From: an uncultured Granulicatella sp.
GTDB taxonomy: Bacteria > Bacillota > Bacilli > Lactobacillales > Aerococcaceae
DNA length: 8,738 bases
Assembly (NCBI GenBank): GCA_947254045.1
Contig: CAMYBO010000047.1
Span: 1-8,738, forward strand
Direction: 5' to 3'
A program made the translations under genes and the position numbers. The notes beneath the pieces are model-generated. The model worked only from the letters and a program-made list of their open reading frames with translations, made no database searches and was not told the origin of the DNA. This document shows positions 1-7,118 of this stretch, piece by piece. The number at the start of each line of letters is the position of its first letter. Positions within the stretch are counted from its first letter, which is position 1.

Positions 1-9
1 GTTTTTAAT

Positions 10-2202
10 ATGAAAAATCGTAAAATGTTTATTAAATTTATATCGTTATTTACGACGATTTTGATGGTACTTAGTTATCTATTTTCGGTGTCTAGCGTGT
101 ATGCAGATGGCGGAAATCCCACTTTAAACGTATCTGAATATATCAAGACAGCTCGTGTAGGAGAAAATCCTCCCATCCCTGGGACGTATAACGGAGAATG
201 GTCTGCATCCATTCCGATGGGAAAAGTGATGGCTGGCTTAGAAGAAAAAATGAAAGAGGCTGGACCTTTGGGATTATATCCATGGGGTAAACGTAATGAA
301 AAAAATAAGAACCAAATCGCCTATATCGAGTATACTGTGACATTTCCTGAGAACGTCTCTTTAAATAATGATACTATTACTACTGATAATACTACAAGTA
401 TGTTTGATAAAAATGGTATTAAATATACAATTAATGGACAATCTGTTACTTTTAAGATTCCACTTAAGGATGTAAATTGGAAACAAATTTACGATTTTTA
501 TCTAGCAGATGGTGGAGCAATTTCCACAAAAACTATTGATTTAAAGATTCCATATTCCGTGAAATTTAACAATGAAGAAGATGCAAAAAAATGGGGAAAA
601 CAAAAGATTACTGCTAAAGGAAGTTTTGAAGTTCATGCTAGTAGTGGATTTTTCTACGACTGGAAAAAAGAAATCTACAACACAGACGAAAGTACAACAT
701 CTGTTGTTCCAGAATATGCTCCTACAGATCATAACCCAGGAAAACCATTAAAACCAGATACTACAGGTTTAGAGGCTGATTTATTGATAAGTGAGGACAC
801 TGGTAAGAATATCATTACTAAATTGAAAACAGATAAAATGGATTTTGTGGGTGCCATGAACGTTAAGCCAATCAAAGAACAGTTAACAGTGATTGAAGAA
901 CAGTATCAAGGTGCTTCAAAGGAAATTTCATTGAAAGACTTAACAACAACATTTACAGCAGAACTTACATTACCGCAAGAGTTGGCTTTCCCGGAAACGG
1001 TTGTTGCAACATTAGCTGGTGCGAATGACAAATTTGAAATCACAAACACTACTAAAAATGGGCAAACTGTCACTGTAACTTTAACTCTAAAAGATTCTAA
1101 AAGCATCACAACTTTTGCAAAATTAAAAGAAGCTGTTTTAGGAGTTGAAGACCAATTAAAAGTAACCTTGCCAGGAGTTACTTTTAAAGACACAGCACAA
1201 GCGAATACACCTTATAAAGTAATAGGAACAATCACAGGTAATTTTAGTGCTACAGCGACAAATACAGCAACAAACAATACAATTCCGTTTAACTTTACAT
1301 GGGAAGGCAAACAAAGTCAATCTGGGGCAAGTGCATCTACCCCTAATGAAATTGCTCTTTTTGTGCAATATGTTGATGGGATGAAATTGCCAGGAGATAT
1401 ATTAGTTGGGAAAGACATTGAGTTAGATGTTACATCTGTAAAACAACAATTGAAGGGAATTATGAAAAACTCTAACGTAACTACAGAGGAAGCATCAAAA
1501 ATTTTACTTTCTAATTATAAGTCTAGATTTATCGCTACTTTAACCTTGCCGAATGAATTGGATTTTGTAAACAATCCTAGCGTTAAATTGTTAAAAGACA
1601 ATAGCAAGTATAAAATTATTGAAGAAGAAACAAAAGTTCAAGGAAAGACTATTACAGTAACAATGACTGTTGATAAAGATGTGAAAACATTGGCGGATCT
1701 TGTAGATGCAGTAAATGGAATGGACGATACTTTGGAAGTAGTAGTTGATGGCGTTAGATTCAATGAACAATCACGTCCTAATACTAATTATACTGTAAGA
1801 GGAACAATGAAAGGTTATTTGACAGCAGTGGCTAGCAAAGTGGCAGGTAATAATGATGTTCCATTTAATTTGTTCTGGGAAGCGGAACAGTCTGAGAATG
1901 GTGCAGACTTCCTAACTCCAAATAGTAAAGAAATTACATTTTCTTTAAACTATACTCAACCAAGTGAACCAAGCAAACCAATTGTGCCAAGTAAACCAGA
2001 CGAAGAACCAAGTAAGCCGGTTGAACCAACAAATCCAAGTGAACCTGTTAAACCAGAAACTCCGACTGAAACTACTAAGGTAAATGAACAACCTGAACTA
2101 CCTAATACAGAGGTGAAATCTAATGATACATTCTACCTTGGAGTAATGATTCTATTGTTAGCAGGAACATTAGTGATGGGTCCTAAAAGAAATATACAGT
2201 AA
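10..2202 (+). CDS. Putative cell-wall-anchored adhesin with tandem repeat domain and LPNTE sorting motif
   Basis: Predicted secreted surface protein of 730 residues, probably an adhesin; the ligand is unknown. Residues 1-32 form a Sec signal peptide (basic MKNRK start, hydrophobic core, VYA before the likely cut at Asp33). Residues 33-250 are an N-terminal region I cannot assign. Residues ~275-454 and ~467-648 are two diverged copies of one domain (FTAELTLPQELAF at 315 matches FIATLTLPNELDF at 507; PFNFTWEGKQS at 426 matches PFNLFWEAEQS at 618). Residues 651-687 are a PSEP/PSKP-type wall-spanning stretch. The C-terminus has LPNTE (697-701), a hydrophobic segment and a weakly basic tail PKRNIQ, so it is sortase-substrate-like but lacks the usual Gly. 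No Shine-Dalgarno is visible because only 9 bases precede the ATG and the frame is open to the window edge; the start is chosen because the signal peptide begins there. A terminator follows. Function is inferred from architecture only. Confidence 0.85.
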   Translation: MKNRKMFIKFISLFTTILMVLSYLFSVSSVYADGGNPTLNVSEYIKTARVGENPPIPGTYNGEWSASIPMGKVMAGLEEKMKEAGPLGLYPWGKRNEKNKNQIAYIEYTVTFPENVSLNNDTITTDNTTSMFDKNGIKYTINGQSVTFKIPLKDVNWKQIYDFYLADGGAISTKTIDLKIPYSVKFNNEEDAKKWGKQKITAKGSFEVHASSGFFYDWKKEIYNTDESTTSVVPEYAPTDHNPGKPLKPDTTGLEADLLISEDTGKNIITKLKTDKMDFVGAMNVKPIKEQLTVIEEQYQGASKEISLKDLTTTFTAELTLPQELAFPETVVATLAGANDKFEITNTTKNGQTVTVTLTLKDSKSITTFAKLKEAVLGVEDQLKVTLPGVTFKDTAQANTPYKVIGTITGNFSATATNTATNNTIPFNFTWEGKQSQSGASASTPNEIALFVQYVDGMKLPGDILVGKDIELDVTSVKQQLKGIMKNSNVTTEEASKILLSNYKSRFIATLTLPNELDFVNNPSVKLLKDNSKYKIIEEETKVQGKTITVTMTVDKDVKTLADLVDAVNGMDDTLEVVVDGVRFNEQSRPNTNYTVRGTMKGYLTAVASKVAGNNDVPFNLFWEAEQSENGADFLTPNSKEITFSLNYTQPSEPSKPIVPSKPDEEPSKPVEPTNPSEPVKPETPTETTKVNEQPELPNTEVKSNDTFYLGVMILLLAGTLVMGPKRNIQ
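832..1371 (+). repeat. Tandem domain repeat, copy 1 (protein level)
   Basis: Encodes residues ~275-454 of the first surface protein. The copy contains FTAELTLPQELAF, then TVTVTLTLKD, then PYKVIGTITG, and ends TPNEIALFVQY. Each segment has a counterpart about 192 residues later. Similarity is clear in protein but diverged in DNA, so this is an old domain duplication and not a recent slippage repeat. I do not recognise the domain; it looks rich in beta strands. Confidence 0.75.
1408..1953 (+). repeat. Tandem domain repeat, copy 2 (protein level)
   Basis: Encodes residues ~467-648 of the first surface protein, the second copy of the domain at 832-1371. Matching segments in order are FIATLTLPNELDF, TITVTMTVDK, NYTVRGTMKG, VPFNLFWEAEQS and TPNSKEITFSLNY. 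The copy sits directly before the proline-rich wall-spanning stretch. Confidence 0.75.
1960..2070 (+). repeat. Proline-rich wall-spanning repeats (PSEP/PSKP/PVEP)
   Basis: Encodes residues 651-687 of the first surface protein, a run of imperfect short units such as PSEPSKP, VPSKP, EEPSKP, VEPTNP and SEPVKP. Such low-complexity Pro/Lys/Glu stretches normally carry sortase substrates through the peptidoglycan. The repeated ccaagt-aa(a/g)-ccg/cca codon pattern could allow length changes by recombination. Confidence 0.8.
2098..2199 (+). other. Non-canonical C-terminal sorting signal (LPNTE)
   Basis: Codes for LPNTE, a short polar linker, the hydrophobic run FYLGVMILLLAGTLVMG and the tail PKRNIQ just before the stop. 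Layout and position match a cell wall sorting signal, but the fifth residue of the pentapeptide is Glu (codon gag at 2110-2112) where sortase A substrates have Gly. One base change (ggg to gag) would account for it. It may reduce or prevent anchoring, or suit a different sortase. Confidence 0.7.
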
Positions 2203-2232
2203 AAGTAAAGGCATTATAAAAAATGTAATCGC

Positions 2233-2265
2233 AAAGTAAGCATCCTGAGTAGATGCTTATTTTGT
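2233..2265 (+). terminator. Rho-independent terminator after the first surface gene
   Basis: TAAGCATC (2237-2244) pairs perfectly with GATGCTTA (2252-2259) around a 7-base loop. The stem extends by a G-T wobble and three A-T pairs into the T-rich tail (TTTTGTT). It lies 30 bases after the stop codon of the first surface gene, so that gene and the next adhesin are probably separate transcripts, or are joined only by read-through. Confidence 0.75.
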
Positions 2266-2288
2266 TCATGTCATACTAATAACAGATT

Positions 2289-2297
2289 AGGAAGTGA
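2289..2297 (+). promoter_or_regulatory. Ribosome binding site AGGAAGTGA that selects a TTG start
   Basis: AGGAAGTGA matches the anti-Shine-Dalgarno complement AGGAGGTGA at eight of nine bases. Its core ends 8 bases before the in-frame TTG at 2303, which is normal spacing. The in-frame GTG at 2294 lies inside this motif and so has no usable spacing. TTG at 2303 is therefore the preferred start. Confidence 0.65.
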
Positions 2298-2302
2298 AAA
2301 AT

Positions 2303-4771
2303 TTGAGTCTAAAGAATAAAAAAGCAAAATTTATAAATTTTATGTTGCTGCTAACATTGTTATTTAGTAATGTGCTACCAAGTGCCAATATCGTTTGGGC
2401 AGAGGGTGGTGTAAGCAATAGCAATCCGTCTGTTGAAAAGCAAAGTGGCGATGGAGTTCAGGGAATGAATAGGGAAAGTACATCCGTCATTCCTGAAAGT
2501 GCAATGATACGATTTAATATTGGACTTTTAAATATAGATGAAAATCAAGTTAAGCCGATTAAAGGGGATAGTATTGAGTTTTGGACCAATGAAGCAATTA
2601 ATGCCGTGGTTGATTTGGATGTTTCCGGTGAAAATGTCAAAATGGATAATCCTCATGTGCGTATCAAAGTAAAAAAAGAGGCTGTTATCACAAAGCCTGA
2701 ATTTACGTCTTCACTGTTTGCTCGTGAATCAAAAGTTTCTGAAGATAAGGATTATTATATTTGTGATTATTTGTTTGACCAGATTACTGGAGGCCAACAT
2801 TTTACTTTCTCATTTCCGTTTAAGTTTGATCCAAATACTAATGCCAAGACGGGAGATAAGACTGTTGTAGAAGCAGAATTTTTAGTACCTGATGGTGCGA
2901 ATGAAACAGCAGCTTATCGAGTAAAAAAAGAATTTAAGGCAAAGGTAGCAAATATAAAAACAGATTTAGGTTGGGGTTTAGACGATGAATATAAGAATGA
3001 CTTAAATGAAGAACATCCAAAGCCTATTCGTTATGCTAAGGTGCCAGTGAAAAATATGTCTGAAACTGTACTTCCGCAGGTAACTAGACAACATTTGTTG
3101 TTATATCCGTGGGAGTATATCGACTTACCGAATGGGGTTACTGGTAGAGTAGGGTATACCATTCCTAAAAATGTTACCTTTAAGGTTATATTTGATGGTG
3201 ATTATGTAGATACTACTGGTGTTGAAAAAATAGATGATAAGACAGCAATAAGTAAGCGAGCCATGCAATGGACTGATACTCATACTACACAATTGGCAGA
3301 TGGTAAACGTGTTAATCAGCCTGGTTGGTATACAGGACATAACGTTTATTTGAAAAATGTTCCGTTCAATCAGGAAATTCCAATCAAAATAGAGTACTAT
3401 ATCAACTATGAAGAAGATAGACAACAGCTTTTAGACACCAAAACAGTCTATATCCAATTAGAACCAAAAAGCTTTGAAGGAACAGGTAACTTCGAATTCC
3501 ATCGTGTGGGCAGTAGAAGTTGGGTTCGTGATGATTTAGCTAGTATAAATCCGGAAGAAGAAGGTATGCCGATAGAATCAGCAAATGGTAAATTCTACTC
3601 ATTTTTTAATGATAAGCTCTATTATATTAAGAAAGATATGATGAATCAGGGGATGGTCTTCTCCAATCAAATATGGAATGATAATAATGGGAGCGAACCT
3701 GGTAAAACTAATGGGAGTATGGTTTCTGAGATAAAAGAAATTAAAGCAGAACTTGAAAGCGTGGGTGAGTACTTCAAATCTTTAATTCTTTCAAGTTTTA
3801 ACGGTACTTCAGAGGAAAGCCAGAAGAAAGCAACAGCCTTAGAAACTAGTTTTGATAGTGGTGGAAACCATAAACTTTATGGTGTCAAGGCAGATGGAAC
3901 GGAAGTCTTGCTTAGAGAAAATATAAAAATGAATACCAAGTATACGATTGAAGACAAGGCTAGAGAGTATCAGGCATTGAAAGTTGTTTTTGAACGCCCT
4001 GTTGTATTAGATAATAGTGAAATGTATTTTCTTGACTATACAGGACTGACAGATGCCGAAATTCAAAAGTTTAAAGATGGCACTTATACAGATGAACTGG
4101 AAAGATACTCAAGTAAGCTTTATGTTAAAGCAAGAACAGGGATATTGCCAATACAAGATGATGTTAACTACGAGGAAAGAGTTTATGAAGATCCAGATTG
4201 GAACTATCATTTAGTAGGTTCCCTTCATCCAGTTTTTTCTGAATCGATACCTGATAATAAGAATATGCCTTATCAATCAGGTGGAAAACCGTTTGAATTT
4301 CGTACGGGTTTGTTAAGAAATAGTGAAACAGCCTATTCTAATTGGGGACCTATTGATAAGATAACGAATGTCAAAACAGTAGCGCTATTACCATCAGGTA
4401 TTGAATTTGATCAACATCTTCAAGGTACAAACAACTATGAGGTAGTTAAAAATTATAAAAATACGGGCAAGACAGTGATTATTACAACATTTGATGATGT
4501 AGCGATTCGAAAAAAAGATGGCTATGATGGCCAAGATGCAGTTTATCAACTAAGGGCAACAAAGGATGCAAAGCGAGGCTCTAATATTATTGAGACTTAC
4601 CTCATTTACGATAATAATGATGTGATTAGACCCGCCAAACTTCAAGGTGATTATTCTATAGTTAAGGATACCCTTGATATGGACAATGATGGTAACAAAG
4701 ATGAAATCTTTATGAGAGTAGCGACTACTATTACCTATGTACCTGCCCTAGAAGTTGTATTGCATAAGTAA
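2303..4771 (+). CDS. 5' part of interrupted adhesin: signal peptide and N-terminal binding region
   Basis: Encodes 822 residues from TTG 2303 to the premature TAA. Residues 1 to ~33 are a signal peptide (basic SLKNKKAK, hydrophobic FMLLLTLLF, likely cut after VWA before EGG). The rest is extracellular beta-rich sequence with no membrane segment. The stretch ITGGQHFTFSFPFKF (about residues 160-175) resembles strand patterns in MSCRAMM-like adhesin domains. There is a single cysteine at residue 154. A DMDNDGNKDE calcium-loop motif lies at residues 792-801, near the end. No sorting signal is present, so if only this part is made it should be released to the medium. The start is set by the ribosome binding site at 2289; the GTG at 2294 would add three residues. 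The ligand is unknown and I do not recognise the family of the central part. Confidence 0.75.
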   Translation: MSLKNKKAKFINFMLLLTLLFSNVLPSANIVWAEGGVSNSNPSVEKQSGDGVQGMNRESTSVIPESAMIRFNIGLLNIDENQVKPIKGDSIEFWTNEAINAVVDLDVSGENVKMDNPHVRIKVKKEAVITKPEFTSSLFARESKVSEDKDYYICDYLFDQITGGQHFTFSFPFKFDPNTNAKTGDKTVVEAEFLVPDGANETAAYRVKKEFKAKVANIKTDLGWGLDDEYKNDLNEEHPKPIRYAKVPVKNMSETVLPQVTRQHLLLYPWEYIDLPNGVTGRVGYTIPKNVTFKVIFDGDYVDTTGVEKIDDKTAISKRAMQWTDTHTTQLADGKRVNQPGWYTGHNVYLKNVPFNQEIPIKIEYYINYEEDRQQLLDTKTVYIQLEPKSFEGTGNFEFHRVGSRSWVRDDLASINPEEEGMPIESANGKFYSFFNDKLYYIKKDMMNQGMVFSNQIWNDNNGSEPGKTNGSMVSEIKEIKAELESVGEYFKSLILSSFNGTSEESQKKATALETSFDSGGNHKLYGVKADGTEVLLRENIKMNTKYTIEDKAREYQALKVVFERPVVLDNSEMYFLDYTGLTDAEIQKFKDGTYTDELERYSSKLYVKARTGILPIQDDVNYEERVYEDPDWNYHLVGSLHPVFSESIPDNKNMPYQSGGKPFEFRTGLLRNSETAYSNWGPIDKITNVKTVALLPSGIEFDQHLQGTNNYEVVKNYKNTGKTVIITTFDDVAIRKKDGYDGQDAVYQLRATKDAKRGSNIIETYLIYDNNDVIRPAKLQGDYSIVKDTLDMDNDGNKDEIFMRVATTITYVPALEVVLHK
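4676..4705 (+). other. Calcium-binding loop motif DxDxDGxxDE in the adhesin
   Basis: The ten codons read DMDNDGNKDE, the EF-hand/dockerin-like acidic loop pattern D-x-D-x-D-G-x-x-D-E. In secreted surface proteins such loops commonly bind calcium and stiffen domain junctions. It lies 21 codons before the premature stop, at the change from the N-terminal region to the stalk domains. Calcium binding here is inferred. Confidence 0.5.
4769..4771 (+). other. Premature in-frame TAA (nonsense lesion)
   Basis: The TAA sits between AAG and GTT codons. Coding sequence in the same frame continues for 744 more codons to the natural TGA at 7004. A single base change from GAA, CAA or AAA would create it. 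No frame change, insertion or repeat is seen around it, so it looks like a point nonsense mutation and not slippage. Confidence 0.75.
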
Positions 4772-5020
4772 GTTAAAAATTTACATGACATTTTAGATAC
4801 AGCCACTTCTGATTTAGACTTAGGGAATAAGGTTCACTATGCTGTTACAGTATTTAATAATTCAACAGAGGCTATTAAGAGAATTTCTATTATTGATAAA
4901 CTACTTAAAGAAAATGATAAGAGCATTACACCTGATGAAACTGGTCATTATAAGGAAAGAGGTTCGACTTTTTCAATTCCACTGTACGATTTTGTAGAAA
5001 ATCTGGAAGCGAATAAAGAA

Positions 5021-7006
5021 ATGCTTAAAAAATTTGATGTCTTTTATCAATTAATGGACACTGATACCATTGAGGCTACTAAAGAAGGTGCATGGCTTAC
5101 TAAAGATCAGGTCGGTGATATTAGTAAGGTGAAAAGTATTAAATTTGTCTTAAAGATAGGTGAATCAATCAATGTTAAGGAAACGGTTAATTTTGAATTA
5201 CCGGCAAAATTACCTTATGATGAAAATTTAGATGAAACCAAAGACAAAGCCGTTAATACAGCAGCATTTTCGTTAGATAATAATTTTTATAATGAGGCAA
5301 ATACCGTAACTGCGACTTTTGTTCGTTATAATGTTAATGGTAAGGTTTATTTAGAAGATAAAACGGCAAAAGATGGTCAGTATAATCCAAAAGAGTTAGC
5401 ATCTGGAAAAATGAGTGACAAACCGCTTAAAGGAATAAAGGTTGCTTTATACAAGAGTGATTCTAAGGAACCTGCTAAGACTCCTAATGGTGATTTGATT
5501 GAAACGACAACTGATGAAAATGGTGAATATCATTTAAAAAATTATACAAGAGGTCATTACTTTATTAGAGTATACAAACCTAAAAGCTATAAAAAAGTGG
5601 AGACTAAAAATCCAGCAAATGATAACTGGGGAAATACTATGGATTCCGTAGAGGCAGAGTATGCAGATAGTCCGTCATTTGATTTAGATCCGACAAATCT
5701 TACTTCAATAGAAAATGCAGCGTTTTATACAGAAAATTATACATTGACGTATGTTGTCAAAGGTGATAGACCAAATGATGATTCAAACGATGCTAAAACA
5801 CCGGAAAAAGTAGAAGATATTGTCACAAATACTAACCAAGTACTAGCCAAGAAATTGACGACATCAGTAGATACGAAAGAAGGTGTTGAGGGCAAAGGGG
5901 TATGGCTATTTGATGGCTGGTATCATGATGAGAACTTTACAAAAGATAGCAAAGTAGAAAGTCTAGTCATCACGCAAGATGAAACAGTTTATGGTAGATG
6001 GATATTTACACCTTATACTCCAGATGAAAAACCTGAGCGTGATACCATTGAAGTTACGAAAAAACTCAATGGAGATGTGCCATTAAAAGAAACGTTCTTC
6101 CTTTTACAAAAAGAAGTGAACGGAACATGGCAAAATGTAAATGTAAGTAACGTACCATATCGCCTATTGGTAGGGCAAACCAAAGCAATCAAAGTGGAAA
6201 AAGATACTAATGCAACTTATCGTGTGCTTGAAACGAACAAGATTGGTAATCAAGTAGCGGAAGAGGGCAGTACTTTTACAATTGATAACATTAATTATAA
6301 AGTTAGCTATAGTGGTGATCAAACAAATGGTTTTGTGATTACCAATACTCAAATTTATGAACCATCTACACCAAAACCTGTCAAAGAACTGGAAAAAATC
6401 ATTGTCAATAAAGTATGGGGCGATGGAAGCACTAAGCAAGCAAAGGCATACTTTATTGTTGAGGAAAAAGTTGGCGATACTTGGCAAGCAACACGTGAAG
6501 TGCCTTATAGCATTTTAGGTAATAAGACAACAGAAGTCTTGGTAGAAAAAGGAAAAACCTATCGTGTTAGAGAAACGAATATGACAGGCTTTGACAAAGA
6601 AGAAAACGGTTATATAACACGTGAGAAGATTTTGTATTCAGTAACTTATAAGCAAGAAAAAATGGTGGGTACTAAAAAAGATGGAACACCAATTGATGTT
6701 ACTAAAGTAACGATCACGAATAATGAGCTTATAACAGGTGGGGGAGATGAGTATCCAGGTGGACTATTAAATAATGAGCCTAAAACAGGTGGGGAAAATG
6801 AATATCCAAATAATGATCCAAAGAAAAACAATGATACCAATCCACCAGAAAGAGAGGAGACAACGACAACAACAACACTTAATGAGCAATTACCACAAAC
6901 AGGTACAGTTCAGTCAGAAATTGGAAAAATAGCTTGTGAATGTTTACTTCTTTTAGGTGTTGTAGGTGTTACTTTCTATGGTAGAAAGAAAATGCATAAG
7001 AAATGA
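5021..7006 (+). CDS. 3' part of interrupted adhesin: stalk domains and LPQTG anchor
   Basis: The first ATG after the premature stop gives 661 residues, but this ATG lies inside a domain, has only a weak upstream GGAAG, and the product has no signal peptide. It is best read as the tail of the gene starting at 2303. Domains in order: end of a stalk domain (1-100); SdrD-B-like beta-sandwich (about 105-190, with TTDENGEYHL and YFIRVYKP); InlB B-repeat/SHIRT-like domain (about 239-330, with FDGWYHDENFT and VYGRWIF); CnaB-like domain 1 (340-443); CnaB-like domain 2 (456-568); linker with two GG(G/E)(D/N)EYP units; Thr run; LPQTG (624-628), hydrophobic segment and tail RKKMHKK. Both CnaB-like domains show the Lys/Glu/Asn set for internal isopeptide bonds (Lys347, Glu404, Asn442; Lys464, Glu518, Asn567). 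If translated alone it would stay in the cytoplasm. Confidence 0.7.
   Translation: MLKKFDVFYQLMDTDTIEATKEGAWLTKDQVGDISKVKSIKFVLKIGESINVKETVNFELPAKLPYDENLDETKDKAVNTAAFSLDNNFYNEANTVTATFVRYNVNGKVYLEDKTAKDGQYNPKELASGKMSDKPLKGIKVALYKSDSKEPAKTPNGDLIETTTDENGEYHLKNYTRGHYFIRVYKPKSYKKVETKNPANDNWGNTMDSVEAEYADSPSFDLDPTNLTSIENAAFYTENYTLTYVVKGDRPNDDSNDAKTPEKVEDIVTNTNQVLAKKLTTSVDTKEGVEGKGVWLFDGWYHDENFTKDSKVESLVITQDETVYGRWIFTPYTPDEKPERDTIEVTKKLNGDVPLKETFFLLQKEVNGTWQNVNVSNVPYRLLVGQTKAIKVEKDTNATYRVLETNKIGNQVAEEGSTFTIDNINYKVSYSGDQTNGFVITNTQIYEPSTPKPVKELEKIIVNKVWGDGSTKQAKAYFIVEEKVGDTWQATREVPYSILGNKTTEVLVEKGKTYRVRETNMTGFDKEENGYITREKILYSVTYKQEKMVGTKKDGTPIDVTKVTITNNELITGGGDEYPGGLLNNEPKTGGENEYPNNDPKKNNDTNPPEREETTTTTTLNEQLPQTGTVQSEIGKIACECLLLLGVVGVTFYGRKKMHKK
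6890..7003 (+). other. Canonical LPQTG cell wall sorting signal
   Basis: Encodes LPQTG, then a spacer (TVQSEIGKIA), a hydrophobic run including CLLLLGVVGVTF, and the strongly basic tail RKKMHKK at the stop. This is a textbook sortase A signal, unlike the LPNTE of the neighbouring gene. Because of the upstream nonsense codon it is not joined to a signal peptide in the sequenced form. Confidence 0.9.
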
Positions 7007-7035
7007 GGTGAGGCAATAGGACTGATTTCCTTTTT

Positions 7036-7102
7036 CTCGAGCATCTGTTGAAATGACTTATTTACGATGTACCACAATCCGAGTTCTATCAACAGATGAG
7101 AG
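7036..7102 (+). repeat. Inverted repeat CATCTGTTGA / TCAACAGATG in the adhesin 3' region
   Basis: CATCTGTTGA (7042-7051) and its exact reverse complement (7089-7098) flank a 37-base spacer. CTC (7036-7038) and GAG (7100-7102) can extend the stem past a small internal loop. No T-run follows directly, so it is not a simple terminator. It could be a 3' UTR structure or the relic of a mobile or intergenic repeat. Confidence 0.55.
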
Positions 7103-7118
7103 CTCCTAATAAAATAAA

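Larger units (their letters stand above)
2303..7006 (+). pseudogene. Large LPXTG adhesin gene interrupted by an in-frame TAA
   Basis: One reading frame of 1567 codons runs from TTG 2303 to TGA 7004-7006 and is broken only by TAA at 4769-4771. The 83 codons after this stop (4772-5020) are open in the same frame and read as normal protein (starting VKNLHDILDTATSDLDLGNK). The two sides join into a plausible domain of the kind found in surface protein stalks, reading EVVLHK-stop-VKNLHDI. The intact product would be a ~1567-residue Sec-exported, sortase-anchored adhesin: signal peptide, large N-terminal binding region, calcium-loop motif, SdrD-B-like domain, InlB/SHIRT-like domain, two CnaB-like domains, and LPQTG anchor. 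As sequenced, export signal and anchor are on different products, so it is most simply a nonsense-mutated pseudogene. A sequencing error or stop suppression remains possible. Confidence 0.75.

Noticed and set aside
2262..2281. Possible promoter for the large adhesin (TTGTTC, with TACTAA or CATACT as -10)
   Set aside because: The spacing between hexamers is about 6 bases, far too short, and no -35 stands at 17 bases from the -10 candidates. An extended -10 (TG then CATACT) is too weak to call.
2754..2790. Internal thioester domain in the large adhesin, suggested by its only cysteine (YYICDYLFDQ)
   Set aside because: The Gln is only a few residues from the Cys and the surrounding motif does not match known thioester adhesin domains, where the partner Gln is much further away.
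4772..5020. Intergenic region between two separate adhesin genes
   Set aside because: It is open in the same frame as both flanking parts, has protein-like codon content, and lacks any terminator, promoter or good ribosome binding site, so it is coding sequence of one interrupted gene.
6164..6840. Antisense open frames on the minus strand under the CnaB-like and linker region
   Set aside because: They lie entirely within a strongly supported plus-strand coding frame, have no ribosome binding site, and look like shadow frames.
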